A DNA stretch of 64,000 bases. Origin: Typhlomys cinereus. Its lineage: Eukaryota; Chordata; Mammalia; Rodentia; Platacanthomyidae. The notes under the pieces were generated by a model. The model was not told the DNA's origin and made no database searches. It saw only the letters and a list, made by a program, of their open reading frames with translations. Of the stretch, positions 23,476 through 35,277 are shown piece after piece. The position numbers and the translations under genes were made by a program. The stretch covers positions 1,522,761 to 1,586,760 of the forward strand of contig JALPQD010000358.1 of NCBI GenBank assembly GCA_023101885.1. The letters are read 5' to 3'. Position 1 is the stretch's first letter. The number at the start of each line of letters is the position of its first letter.

Positions 23476-23831
23476 TGTCATAGTTTGAGATGTGTATCCC
23501 CACAGTCTCATGTGTTTGGGAAGGTAGTGGCACCTTTCGGAGGTGGAGTCTTGTTGGAGCAAGGCAATCTGGCTGGTGGGGGCTTGAGGTGGATCAATTC
23601 CACCCTACTTCTGGGAAAAGCTGCTGTTGCAGATTGCAATCTAGCAGCTCTTGGCCTCCAGAATGATTGTGACTTAGTCTGGGTCCAGCTTCTGCCGCGA
23701 GTCATGCCACTTCTGCTATAAAAGACTATATCTTCCCTCTGGAACTGTAAGCTGGATAAATCTCCCTTTCTCCTTTCAGCTGCTTGGCTTTTGGTTTTCT
23801 CTTCTACAGCAACACAAGAGTAAGCAGTACA
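23476..23831 (+). mobile_element. MaLR solo LTR with 5-bp TSD
   Basis: A complete LTR: TGTCATAGTTTGAGATGTG at the start and AGTAAGCAGTACA at the end. It has a CTATAAAAGA promoter-like box, GGATAAATC at the polyadenylation-signal position, and TG...CA termini. It is flanked exactly by CTCAT (23471-23475 and 23832-23836), the 5-bp TSD expected of ERVL/MaLR integrase. Same family as the LTRs of the 29.7-31.7 kb element. It shows the genuine integrase route for this family. Confidence 0.92.
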
Positions 23832-24325
23832 CTCATCTTCCCCTTTTCTTGGGCATCATGGCTGCATAGCTGGACTGCCTTTACCAGACTCCCTAGTCAG
23901 GGTTTAACCATGCAATTATGATGCAGTCTCTGGAGGAGGAGTGACATACTCACCTCCAAGCTCAGGATTTCTATCATCAGCACTTACATACTCTTCCTGT
24001 GGCGCTGTTCCAGCTTCCTGTGTGGACAGTTCCCTAAGGGCAGGGCAAGGCAGTGTCTTGAAACAGGAGTCTCTGGAAGAGTGTCAGCAGGTTCTCTCAA
24101 CGGGCCTCATCCAGACATGCATGTGAGAAAAATAAAATGCAGTCTTTTCTCTTCTAAGCTACTCAGTGGTCAGATCCATTTTTATGCACTGCATAGACTT
24201 CTTCAAAACCCCTCAAATGCCTCAGTAACTACAGTAAGGTATCAAACCTCAGATATGTTGGTTTGTTCTTTATTTTGTTGTGTTGTGCTGGAGACAGAAT
24301 TCTGGTTCTTATAATGTTAATAATT

Positions 24326-24669
24326 TCACAGTTACTTTTTTCATTATTGTGACAAAAATATTTGGAACAAAGCATCTTAATAGAGGAAGAGTTTATTTTC
24401 CAATGTATCATGGAAGAGAAGTCATCACAGCCCAAGATCCAGACAATTTGTCACATCGTTTCTGCAGTCAGGAATTTAGGAGCAATGACTACTGGTGCTA
24501 AACTCACTCTCTTCTTTTTATTCCTGCCTGGACCTCAGCCCATGGAATGGTGCCATCTATAATTAAGGCATGTCTTCCTACTTTAACTAGCCTAACCTAG
24601 ATAATCCTTCACAGACTTGCTTCCTACTTGATTCTATGTCTTATCGAGTTGATAATATTAATCATCACA
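24326..24669 (-). mobile_element. MaLR-type solo LTR (TGTCAAC family)
   Basis: Minus strand starts TGTGATGATTAATATTATC. It has AAGTCTGTGAAGGATTATC, CCATGGGCTGAGGTCC and CTTGGGCTGTGATGAC, then AAATAAACTCTTCC, and ends AAAGTAACTGTG. This is the same layout as the plus-strand LTRs at 38.1 and 43.4 kb. No TSD is obvious. Confidence 0.75.
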
Positions 24670-24769
24670 CGTATGTATACTCCACTATTGAGACATATCT
24701 CCGGCTCACAAACTGATCATTGTAACTGAGATTTAGAAAAAGACCTACACATAAATTCCTGCTCCCAAG

Positions 24770-25112
24770 TGTGTATGTGCATAAGTGTGTGTGGAGTATG
24801 CATTTATGTATGTGGTATGTGGGTATGAGTGCATGTTGTATTTGAGGCCTATGTATATACAGTTTGCATTGCATATGCAATATGAGTGTATGTATCTTTT
24901 TGTGTGTATATGTGGTATATGTATGTGGTATGTATGCATGTGTGTGTACATGCTGTGTATGTATATCTGTGTATATATGTATATTCCTGTATGTGTGATA
25001 TATATGTGTGTGTGTGTGCAAGCAAGAGTATGTGTATATATATATGTGTGTGTGTGCAAGCAAGAGTATGTGTATATATGTGTGTCTATGTGTGTGTTGT
25101 ATGTGTGTAGGG
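24770..25112. repeat. Complex TATG/TG/TA-rich low-complexity region
   Basis: Over 300 bp of GTATGTGTG-like sequence, with an internal 40-bp block (TGTGTGTGCAAGCAAGAGTA) repeated at about 25009 and 25048. Long Tyr/Val/Cys frames through it are artefacts. Confidence 0.9.
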
Positions 25113-26110
25113 TAAATGCAAAGATTGAAAAGACACTTAAGGTAACTTGATAAGTCACATCAGAGCTACATAGAAATCGTTGCATTTAAGATATCTTTAA
25201 TTCAAATCTCACTTTCTTATCCTGAAAGAAATAAAAATGTCAGACCCAGCATGGGTCGTTCAATTTGTCTTTCAGTCTTCTAATAAGAATCTTTGCTTGC
25301 AAGAGACTGTCTTGAATGTCCTTCCTGCTATCATTAATTAGGGTCAAGAAGTTAGCACCACCTGCGAATTGCCCTAGCTATCTTCCACCGCAGACACGAC
25401 ATCTTGGTCTATCAAATGTATTACAACTTCAGAGAAAGAAAACAAGCTCCTCCAATTATGTTTGCCATTTGTCTGACACTTTCATTATTCTTGATGCAAT
25501 TATGATCACGTGCTGTCTTTCTGTAAAAGCTTTTATGTCAAATTAACTTAGGAAAGACTGGTGGAAAATGAAGACGAAAAAACAAAGCAAAATAAAAACC
25601 TCCTCATCGAATTCTATCCCTGGAGCACCAACAGAGAGGCACAGCGTGTAAGTGGTCAAATTGAATCCGATTTTGTGACTGCTGTTTCTAAAATAACCAG
25701 ATACAAGCAGAGAGGCTGCATGTCTCCACAGCTCCTCAGGACTGCAGGATCCAGGGAGAATTTATTGCTGCTAAAAGTTCTGTGGGTCTTTATCATGCCC
25801 CCCTATGGCTTCCATTGTGTTCCTAGATCTAGTGTCTCATTCATTTTGATGCTATCAGAAAGAAGATAGCTTCAGGTCAGAAAAACTTTAATAAGAACCT
25901 GGTTTCTACTTAATGTATATAGCAAGCAAACAAACAATCATATAAAATGACACAAACTCCACCCAACAGGCTGACCTAGAAACATCATCTTTCATCTTTC
26001 CCAGAATTGTACACATCAACATACTTAGGCAAGAAAAAAAATCCCCTTATTTCCCAACATTGTTTGGCTGTATATTTATTAATAACACAAAGAGAAACCA
26101 TAACACTCAT
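25113..26110. other. No gene seen; unannotated spacer
   Basis: No recognisable repeat in 25190-26040. Short frames only. Possibly old unique sequence. Confidence 0.4.
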
Positions 26111-26114
26111 TATG

Positions 26115-26230
26115 TAGAAGAACCAACTCAAGGACTGCTCTGCAGGCCAGTGGCAGAGCTGGCCTAGGATGTGGATGCCCTGGGTCCCCTCACCAGCATC
26201 AAATAAATGAATAAATAAAAATAAACCTTA
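26115..26230 (+). mobile_element. ID-like SINE relic
   Basis: GGCCAGTGGCAGAGCTGGCC, GCCCTGGGTCCCCTCACCAG and an AAATAAATGAATAAATAAA tail preserve the ID head, B-box region and tail. Confidence 0.6.
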
Positions 26231-26694
26231 AAGATATATGAAGAATCTGAAACCATGAAAACTGGAATGGGAATTGAGTTTTGGGGTGAAACTACAGAAA
26301 CATAAGAAATAAAAACAAAAATAGAGAAATAGGCTTGCTTGGGTCTAAAAAGCCATGCGTCAAAGAAACATGCAGAACAAGATCAAGATTTGCAAAATGC
26401 ACATCAGACAAGAAGCTAATATTTAAAACAGCATTTTTCTCCAAAGGAGACCCACAAATGGCCAGAAGGAACATGAGAAAATGTCATTAATTATTAGGGA
26501 AGCACAATTGTGAGATATTATTTCCCTCTCTCCCAAGACAAATGATAATGTGAAGAGAAGGATGTGTGTGACAGAGATCTCTGTCTACTGTTGGTAGAAT
26601 GTAAATTCTGTCCACTGTTGGTAGAATGGTGCATTTCATTGGCTAATGGAAGAGAAGACTGGATTTCTTAAAAAATTAAAAATGGAACTACTAA

Positions 26695-26866
26695 TTAGAT
26701 TAAGTGATAATACGTCTATAATTTCAGCACTGAGAAAGTGACACAGGCAGATTGTGAGTTGGAGGTGTGCTGGGCTAGACAAGAAGATCTCATTTCAAAA
26801 AAGAAGGCAAACTGAGAGACAGACAGACAGACAGACAGACAGAGACAGAGACAGAGACAGACAGAG
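26695..26866 (+). mobile_element. B1-like SINE relic ending in a (GACA)n array
   Basis: CTATAATTTCAGCACTGAGA, GACACAGGCAGATTGTGAGT and TGGGCTAGACAAGA lead into TCATTTCAAAAAAGAAGGC, in B1 order. GACA repeats (26815-26865) follow the A-rich tail. Confidence 0.6.
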
Positions 26867-28026
26867 TTACATGTGATCCCACTACTGCGCCTCTCCCCAC
26901 AGGAAAGCAGTCAGTATGCCAAAGAGATACCTAGTGTTTCCACGTTTATTGAAACACCATTACAATTGCCCAAGAACAATCTGGATCTGGAATAAATCAG
27001 GCTAGTCACAAAGGGACAAGTACAGCATAATCTCAGCTGCCTGGACGTAAGTCACAAGAATAGTGGCTTCAGGACCACAGTGAACTTGGGGAACAGAGAG
27101 AGCTGCTGCTCAACGGACACAGAACTGCTTTCCTGAGGTGGACGTTAGCTATGGATGACAACAAGCTGAGCAGTCAGGAAATGGGAACAACTCGAACATT
27201 TTCATCGTGAAGAAATAATATTTAAGGAGATAATTAACTTTACCTTTATTTGAATGTTCATTCACTAGAATATTGAAATATTACAATATTCTAAATACAC
27301 ATATATGTATTTAATTTTATCAACTAAAATAGATTTTTAAAGAAATATAAAAACATTCAGTATTCCTCACACCTACATGGCTCCTGTCATCTTTTCCTAG
27401 TGACCCCTTCCCTGTGGAAGATGCTACCACACTTATTCTAAGTCATTTCTGTACATCTTATTTTGTTCTACCAACTATGTTCTTGGTAAATCTTACCTAT
27501 TGCTTCTGTTCTTTCAAGCCATTATTTATTTAGAATAACATTCAGGAGATGTTAGTGACATAATTTGGTGCTCAACATTAAGTGTTTAAAATTATTTTAA
27601 AAGGCTGTATAAACAGTATAGGAAATTTACCAATGAGGAATTTTTAAAAAAATGTCTCAAACTGTGGACTAGCACATAGAACTCAGCAGAGAATAGGCAA
27701 AGTATTAACTGTAGAGTCTAGCCCAAACTTCCTACTGAAGATAAGTTAAGGTTTTATGTACTTTCTGTGATCTTGGATTTTCTTAAACGGGACATTTCAA
27801 ATAAGCAAATCACACAATGCATAATCTTTTATTTTGATTACTTGGCACATTTGGTTTGATCAATTATACATTTATTATCTCTTTTATTTTTAAATTTTGC
27901 ATTTACATTAATACAATAAAGGCTAACTAACTTTGATACATACTCTATCATGCAAAGCATCAAATACATTCATTGGAGAGATAGCCAGCACATGTAAAAA
28001 TAAAAGTTGTAAAGAATTACCATCAC
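26867..28026. other. No gene seen; unannotated spacer
   Basis: AT-rich non-coding DNA. No element recognised. Confidence 0.45.
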
Positions 28027-28181
28027 ACAGCACACACACACCACACACAAACACACGAAGAAGAAGAAGAAGAGGAAGAGAAGGAGGAGGAGGAGGAGGA
28101 ACAGGAGGAGGAAGAGAAGAAGAAGAAGAAGAAGAAGAAGAAGAAGAAGAAGAAGAAGAAGAAGAAGAAGAAGAAGAAGAA
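28027..28181. repeat. (CA)n then (GAA/GGA)n array
   Basis: A short CACA stretch followed by more than 120 bp of GAA and GGA triplets. The largest pure GAA block is at about 28117-28180. The poly-Glu frame across it is an artefact. Confidence 0.95.
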
Positions 28182-28342
28182 AACAGTCTACAAAATGGAA
28201 AGGGACTTTGTAAGCTATACTTATGACAGAGAACTAATGCTCACAATTTCCAATATTGCAAACATTGAGTGTCAATAAAACAAAACTGCCAGTCAGCATA
28301 TGGAGTAAGAAGAAAAATAAATAATTACTAGGTGTTTTAAAA

Positions 28343-28560
28343 TGTGTGGCAGTTCGATAAACCATGTCAACTTGACAATTGAGGACTGACACTTTGGGTA
28401 TATTTGTGAAGAATTAGTAGTTAAGGCAAATTCTTACCAAACATTTGGGAAATCGTCTATCTGATTTAGGAAGACCCATCCCATAGTTGGTGGAACCAAA
28501 CCCAGTCAAGGATCTGGGGAAAGAGGACCCTTAGCTACTGTGGATCTGGCTTGTTGTATC
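28343..28560 (+). mobile_element. MaLR-type LTR fragment (TGTCAAC family, 5' half)
   Basis: CCATGTCAACTTGACAATTG, GTGAAGAATTAGTAGTTAAG and TTAGGAAGACCCATCCCATA match the first half of the LTRs at 3.5 and 38.1 kb. The 3' half is missing. Confidence 0.7.
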
Positions 28561-29698
28561 TAAATGTATGCAGATATAGATGGTGCAAATGTGGATAAAG
28601 CCCAAAAACTACAAAGGAGGAAAACAGAGTTAAAAGACCCCAAGGAAGACAAGGAGAGAGAAAGGATATATGCTTTAGGAAAGCAGAAAAGAGATTTGGG
28701 GTGAGAAAGGAGGGAGGGGCAGGAGTGGAGGGTGAGTGAGAGGAGAGCCTACTGAAACATACATGATGTGCAAATGCCACAATATCTAATACTTGCATGC
28801 TCTTTAAGACGAAAAACTGATTTTTACAACAAATACATAATTGGGATAGTCTTTTTTCCATTTTCTTATTTATTTTGGCACTGTTGGGCTTCTAATCCAG
28901 AATCTTGCACATGCTAGCACTGATTGCAACTTCATGAATCCATTTTAGAAACCAACACAAAAGTAATACAGACTTAAATACCTTTATCTTATGTAAGCTA
29001 TCCCTGTCACTGATTTTACTGGTGATTTTTATGCTTGTTTGAGCTCAAATTATCATCTAGTGTCCTTTCCTTTAGCAGCAGATACTTCGTTTACTATTTC
29101 CTAGAGTTAATGTCTGCTAGTGATATTTCCTTAACTTTTATTTTTCTCAAAGTTGCTTAAATCATCTCTTCTGAAAGAGTTTGGGCTACATCGACACCTT
29201 GGTTAAGATGCTTTCCCTTCAGGCCTGTGAAGATTTCTGCTCTCAGTTCATCTGCACATTTTCTAAGAGAACTACGGTAGCATTTTCTTTTGTCAGACTG
29301 GAAGTGAATTTTTTAATGTAATGTTTTCTTAACTGATTTTTACTAATTCAGAATTTCATACATGAATGCAATAAATCATTAGGTATAACTTTGAGGACCC
29401 TTTTTCTGTAACAGGTCATTCTTTTACTAAGTCAAGATTTTTTTTCTCTTTTGCTTTCATTTTTTATCAGGCTGGCTCTATGGCTAGATATGGACGGATC
29501 TCTCTGCCTTTATTCTACTTGTGATTTCTTTTAAAATATTGACTAATAACTTCCTTTCAAGTTTAAGCAAGATCTGGCTACTGCCTCCCAGATATTTGCC
29601 TGCCTCTGCCACGCTGGTGACGGTGACCTTCCTGGGGCTTTCACAGGGCCTGTGGTGTCTCTGGCTTTCTTCCTTTATTTTCCATTCTTGCTCCTCAT
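28561..29698. other. No gene seen; unannotated spacer
   Basis: Non-coding, T-rich from 29000. A 108-codon minus frame at 28535-28861 has no recognisable domain. No element identified. Confidence 0.45.
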
Positions 29699-31741
29699 CT
29701 ATCAACTCAACTTTTTTTTTTTTTTTTTTTTTTTTAAGGCAGAAAGGAGGTTTATTCAGCTTACAGTTCCAAAGGGAAGGTACAGTCTCTCAAAGCAGAA
29801 GTGGCATGGCTGGCTGGCCACAGCTGGAGAAGGCTTAAGTCACTGCAGACATCTTGGAACCTGAGAGCTGCAGAGTACTTGCAGCAAAGGCAGACTTCTC
29901 CTGGAGATAGGGTGGACTCATCCACCTCAAGGCCCACCCTTTGTGACTGCCTTCCTCCAGCAAGGCTCCACCTCTCAAGGTGACATGACCTTGCCAAACA
30001 CATGAGACTGTGGGAGACACATTTCAAACCATGACACTCCACCCCCGGCCCCCACAGGCTCATTGCCATCTCATTATGCAAACTATAGTCCAACTTTAAA
30101 AGTCTTTAAAAGTCCCAACACAGTCTAAAAGTCGAAAGCCTCTTGTAAAATCAAAATACAAGTTACATACTTCCAACATGCAATGGCACAGAATGAACAT
30201 TCCCATTCCAAAAGGAAGGAATGGGGGCATATCCAGGAAAGATCAGGCCATAACAGACTGAAAACCAGCAGGACAAACCCCAAATCTTGTAGCTCCAAGT
30301 CCAACAGGTGAGCCTCTCCTTGAAATCATCTCAGTTCCAAAGGGCTTTGGTTCCACCCCTCCAATGCAGCTGCCCATAGAATACATTGGTCTCTTGAGCT
30401 GACTCCTCCCAGGGTAGACAGTTCTCCTTAAAAGGTGTCCCACATTGTGTCTGGAATCTCTAACATCTTTACTTCTCAATGGCAAACCAGCTTTAACTCC
30501 ACAGCACAAACTGCCCTTCTTGGGCCTCTAAACTGCAGGTTTCTTGCCTCATGATGCCTGGATTCTGCCAATTTTTGAAATCTTGGAGGAGGACTCCATG
30601 ATCTCCTCCTTCTTGCATTACTGATGCCCCTAAAATCAGAACCACATGGACGACTTTGACAAGACTGGCCCCCTTGAATCACAGCTGATTCTGCTTCTCT
30701 ATGCTGGCCATGTCTTTCACTCCTGGGCAGTTGCTTGGTAAGAGAAACCAACTCTTGCTTTGGAACTCCATCCTTTAGCTCCAGTCTTCTGAAAGGATTT
30801 GCATTCTTATGAGTGGGAGCCTCCCCTGAGGATCTTGCCCTCAAGCTAGGGCCTCTCCTATTATTCAAATTAAGAGCAGGCTTTGATTTACAAATGGAGC
30901 TAATCTCTTCAACAGCCATTTTGTTCTCTGCTTCTTCCTGGTTCAACTCTTTAAAAGTTTGCCATTATATTTTTCATCATTGGATCTTACAGTTTTTGCT
31001 TCTTCCTTGCCTGATTCATTGCTCTTTTTCATAACTCCGAAGACAACTAAAAAGTAGTCATATCACATTGACTACATTGCTTTGAAATTTCCTCCGTCAA
31101 ACACTCCAGCTTAACTTCAGACAAGCATTCAGGACAAGGGCAAAACTTCACTAAGGTCTCTGCCAACACATGGCTCCATGTGTCACTCATCCAGTTGCAA
31201 ATACAGTCTCTGTTCCCCTCTGGACCATCACAAGCTGAGCTTCCACTGCCTGCTTCTCTCACAGCTTTGCTCTCTGAGTTCTCACAAGAAAGGCCCATTT
31301 GGCCCTCTTGCTCAGATGCAAAGACTTTCCCAGCACAAAGTCCCAAAGTTCTCCACATTTCTCCCAACAAACAGTTCCAAAGGCACACTAGCCACATCAC
31401 AGCATTGGCCATACTTTTGGGTACCAACTTCTCTCAGCTTCACAAACAATTTCACATTGTGGTACCAGCTGTTTTTAATCGCAGAGCAATACCCCACCAC
31501 ACGGTACCAATTTCTGTAACAGTTACTTTTAATTATTGCTGTGAGAGAACATTCAAAGTCGATCAACTTAAGGGAGAAAGGGAGGTTTATTCAGCTTACG
31601 GTTCCAGAGGGAAGGGACAGTCTCTCAAAGCAGAGGCGGCATGGCTGGCTGGCCACAGCTGGAGGAGGCTTAAGTCACTGCAGACATCTTGGAAGCTGAG
31701 AGTTGCAGACTGCTTGCAGCAAAGGCTATCGACTCAACTTT
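29699..31741 (-). mobile_element. Poly(A)-tailed retrocopy of a MaLR genomic RNA
   Basis: On the minus strand the order is R (31725-31571), U5 (31570-31515), tRNA-Leu-type PBS (AAATTGGTACC, just below 31515) and a non-coding MaLR internal region (31514-30037) with a purine tract at its end. Then come U3 (30036-29891, starting TGTCATGGTTTGAAAT), R again (29890-29736), and a 24-base poly(A) (29735-29712). AATAAA (29756-29751) sits 15 bases before the tail. The flanks are CTATCAACTCAACTTT (29699-29714) and CTATCGACTCAACTTT (31726-31741), a 16-bp TSD with one mismatch. The target reads TTT/AA, an L1 endonuclease-type site. The two R copies are both about 155 bp, as expected for an LTR-element transcript with neither U3 upstream nor U5 downstream. 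A normal integrase insertion would have two full LTRs and a 5-bp TSD. Confidence 0.88.
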
Positions 31742-32125
31742 AACTTCAGCTCTTTTCTTCGCTCAGCTCTGATGCTGAGTTCTTTTTCATGGTGGAGTTT
31801 TTTTCCTTTTTTTTTTTTAACAGTAATACCATCTCTGACATCTCACTGTAGTTCCTAGTCTACCTAAGTATATGATCTAGAATTCTTATTCAGTTGGCTT
31901 TCTTTTTTTCTATATGTGCCATTTTCTGCTTCTTTACCCTTTTTCCTTGAAAATAGGTAATTTAGATTCACTTTTGCAATGCTGATACATCGCCCTCCTT
32001 CCCTAAGATCTCTTGGAAGTCATTGGTTGCCATTATTGTTTTCCTTATATTTGTTTGGTGAATTCACTAGATTAATTCTGAAGAATCTGTGTTTCTTAGA
32101 GTGTGGATTCTGAGTTGATTTCTTT
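31742..32125. other. No gene seen; T-rich spacer
   Basis: T-rich, non-coding. T runs at 31807-31819 and 32141-32149. No family recognised. Confidence 0.4.
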
Positions 32126-32195
32126 ATCATTTTTTCTTCTTTTTTTTTAAAATTTTTTATTATTATTTATTCAATTGTGCGTGTGTGAGTATGTA

Positions 32196-32239
<44 letters not shown>

Positions 32240-32488
32240 TGTGTGTCTGTGTGTCTGTGTGTAGAACCACGGACGAATTCGGGAACCACCATGGCCGCCT
32301 CCACCTCCTCCTTGTTTACTCTGCCCCAGGATTCACAGGCTCCGCCCTACCAGGACCAGAAACGCAGGCCGCCTCCGCTTCTGCCTGGCGTCTATACGTG
32401 GGATCTGGGATCCGAACTCAGGACCTTCCGCCTGCAAGGCAGAGGCTTAACCCCTGAGCCACCTCTCCAGCCCATCATTTTTTCTTCT
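32126..32488 (-). mobile_element. Young tRNA-derived SINE with 15-bp TSD
   Basis: The insert (32141-32473) is flanked by ATCATTTTTTCTTCT (32126-32140 and 32474-32488). On the minus strand it begins GGGCTGGAGAGGTGGCTCAG (A box) and continues GGAAGGTCCTGAGTTCGGAT (B box). Its GC-rich body is nearly identical to the copy at 45.4 kb. A CA array (TG on the plus strand, about 32198-32262) and an AATAAATAAT tail follow. Transcription by RNA polymerase III from the internal promoter and L1-driven insertion are expected. Confidence 0.92.
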
Positions 32489-33640
32489 TATGTTCTTGTC
32501 TTCTTAGCATTGGTTTCCTAGAGTGTCACACCTGGGGTCAGCAAGTGTTCAGTTTGCTTTCCTGAAACACTTTACCTGGTTTTACATGAGATGGCAAAGC
32601 ATCGGACACTTTTCAAGACAGCCTTTGCTTCCAGCATTGTCTTCCCACCTACTCAGGGCCTGAAGGTCGACCAGAAGCTTGGAGGTGGCTCCTTCTCCAC
32701 ACAGTCCTCACATTGTTCCCCACTCCCAAGTTTCCCAAGCTTGGATTTCCTTTTAATTTATCAGCTACTCTTTTGTTAGCCTCTATAGAAACCACAGCCT
32801 TTCACTCAGTCAGCTGAAAAGTTGCTAGGAATTGCTATTGTGCTACCAATTCCCTGGGCACAGCGATGGTTTCCTCCCTGTCTCCTTTCCACTGGCCTGA
32901 GCACTGAGTCAAATCACTGAAGACATGATGTGAAAATAGCGATTTTCCCAGCAGTTGCAAACTTGCACTAAGTATAGTGGGTGCTAACCTCTCCTGTCTT
33001 CATAGGAACATTGGTGCTTAGAGACTTTCTTGTCCCACAGCTGAGGCAGAACCTTCTCTTCAACGATGCTTCTCAGGACACTCTGTAGCACAGGCATTTC
33101 GAACTGGCTGATTCTCATTCTTGCCTTTATGTCTGTGGTTTTAGAGGAAATGCAAATTCTCCCAGATCCTTACTGTCCCTCCAGAAGTTTCTGTCCCATG
33201 TAGTTTATCAACCAGCTTTGGGATCTCATGACTATTCTGCAGTATGTTGCTAATTATAGAAGATTTATAAAATGTATCTCACACACTCACAGCTGGGTCC
33301 TGGGCTAGATTTTCAAAGCATAACAGCTCATGTGAGGCCAGCAGGCTGACACCTCTGTAATGAGTGTCTAAATCCGATGGCCTCTACATCTAGCATATTT
33401 GCTCTCACAGACTCCCTTGGTGATGAAATTCAGGCAGATGGAAGTAAAGAATGAAGTTCATAAATACTTGGTGATTGGGTCATCCATCCCCATCTTTTCT
33501 ACCCAGACGGTTCTGGATAACAATGGCTGTCATAAACTCTGCCCAAACACAGTGACAGGAGCAATGTCATCTCCTGATATCACAGCTTTGAGGGTCAGAA
33601 ATTCAGGCAGGCTCAGCTGGGCTCTATTTCTGCATTACAC
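32489..33640. other. No gene seen; unannotated spacer
   Basis: Non-coding, with no recognised element. Confidence 0.4.
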
Positions 33641-34183
33641 TGTTGGAACCGAAGTTCCTTTCAGGCCCCTTACCCAGACCCCGAAGGAGACACGAGAACC
33701 ACTAGGTTGCTGTAAAGACATGAGGCAAGATTTATTAAACTGGCGCGTGCCAGGACCGTCTCCCTGCTCAGGCAAAAGAGAACGGCCCCGACTGAATTTG
33801 GGGCAGGGTTTTTATAGGAAAGCAACTACATTTGAGCAAATACATGCAGTAAAAATTCCACTACACACAGGGAGGTTGAGTCGGTTCACAGAAGTTTCAG
33901 CCGATAACCTCGCCCCGGGCGGTTCCCTGCACGCCCAGGGGGAGAAGATCAAAGAAGTTCAAAAGGTGAGATATGCAGGCAGGCTCTGGTCAGCCCACCC
34001 GCGGTGAGTTGGCACCTGCAGGAGAGTTTCAAAGAAGTCCAAAAGGTGAGATATGCAGGCAGGCTCTGGTCAGCCCACCCGCGGTGAGTTGGCGCCTGCA
34101 GGAGAGTTTGCCGCTGGCGGGAGATTTGAATTTCTTGCTGGTGGGAACTTGGGCTTCACAGCGGGAACCTGAGTTCCACAACA
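33641..34183 (-). mobile_element. Class-I (gammaretrovirus-like) ERV solo LTR
   Basis: Termini are inverted (TGTTGGAACC at the left, GTTCCACAACA at the right). On the minus strand there is a U3 with two tandem 80-bp blocks, a TATAAAAA box (about 33816-33809), AATAAA (33736-33731), a CA-containing R end and a U5 with TGTCTCCTTCGGGGTCTG. The architecture and U5 wording suggest an ERV1/gammaretroviral LTR. No coding region adjoins, so it is a solo LTR. The flanking tetramers (ACAC and TGAG) do not match, so a TSD is not visible. CpG content is still high, suggesting a relatively recent insertion. Confidence 0.8.
33950..34109 (-). repeat. Tandem 80-bp direct repeat in ERV LTR U3
   Basis: Units 33950-34029 and 34030-34109 differ at only about two positions by eye. 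Each contains GGTGAGATATGCAGGCAGGC and a CCCACCCGCGG box. Duplicated U3 blocks of this size are typical enhancer repeats of gammaretroviral LTRs. Confidence 0.93.
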
Positions 34184-35228
34184 TGAGATAACTTGCTCAG
34201 TGCCACTTCCCTGGTAGTCTGTCTGGTGTCTACCTGGTGTGGGCCACAATGGAATTGTCACATGGCTGAAGATGGGATGGCTGGAACCCTAGGCTTTTCC
34301 GGGTCCCTGTCTTCCCACTCCTCAAATCTGAGTTTTACCATGTGTTCTCTTTCTCAGAATTCTCTTGACAAGAAAGCCAAACTTGCTAATCCTTTGAAAC
34401 TTAGGCCTAGAATGGATTTAGTATCACTTCTCCTGGCTATGTCATTAAAAGCAGTCAGAGATCAGCCCAGCATAAAGAACAGGCAAAATCGGTCTGCTAC
34501 ATAGAGAGAAGAATGTTCAGGAATCTGATGGCATCCTTAATATGCACACTGATCCTCTCTGGGCAATTTTCTGGGCTCAGGTCAAGCATATCCCTGTGAA
34601 TCCTGCATCATAAAGGGTGTGGGTGGCACTCTGGTAAACTTTGAAGACTGAGTTTCTCCAGGCAAACATTTTCCTGATTCATGAGGAGAGACAGTAGTAC
34701 CTCCAGGGGAATTACTATGGTTAGACAGAGGGATGAGGCTTACTACTTTTCAGAGAAATAAAGAGAAACAACTATCAGCAAAGACGTTTCTAAAGATGGT
34801 GTCTGTCTAACTCCCTTTTAAGAATCAGGACCCTCACTTAATATTGATGAAAATGTTCTTTTTCCTTCTCGGCAGGACCACTGAGCAACAAACTCAATTC
34901 GTAGGATAATGAAATCCCCAGGAAGAGGCTGGTTGAAGTCCTTCGATCAATTTGCTGGATTGTCTTAATGCCCCACACCTGCTCACATGTCTGCTTGGTC
35001 CTGTCTCACAGACATTTCATGTCTAGTTTTCTTCATTAAAGACTCTCAGTTCTCATTCTGTTTCTGATCCTGGAGTCTCTTACATGAACGTATTCCTCAT
35101 CCTCAAAATTTAAGAAGACTTATACTCTTCTTAAATGCTCAATTCTATAAGCACAGAGTTCAAAACAAAAGTAAAGGAGAAGATGGTAGGAGCCAGCGTC
35201 AACATCTAGCCACCCCTCACACATGTGC
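34184..35228. other. No gene seen; unannotated spacer
   Basis: Non-coding. No repeat family recognised. Confidence 0.4.
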
Positions 35229-35237
35229 AGACACACA

Positions 35238-35277
<40 letters not shown>
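35229..35277. repeat. (CA)n microsatellite
   Basis: About 23 CA units with one CATA interruption. Confidence 0.95.

Noticed and set aside
31180..31743. 187-codon plus-strand frame
   Set aside because: Lies antisense across the MaLR internal region and LTR. MaLRs have no plus-strand gene there.
32185..32521. Frames giving the shared peptide containing GTTMAASTSSL at 32.2 kb and its near-twin at 45.4 kb
   Set aside because: Their similarity arises because both lie antisense in two copies of the same young SINE, not because of a gene family.
33399..34007. 202-codon plus-strand frame, the longest outside L1
   Set aside because: It runs from unique sequence into the antisense of the ERV LTR and has no recognisable domain. 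The LTR boundaries and repeats explain the sequence better.
33399..34191. A complete provirus around the ERV LTR
   Set aside because: No gag, pol or env coding sequence and no second LTR within the window. It is a solo LTR.
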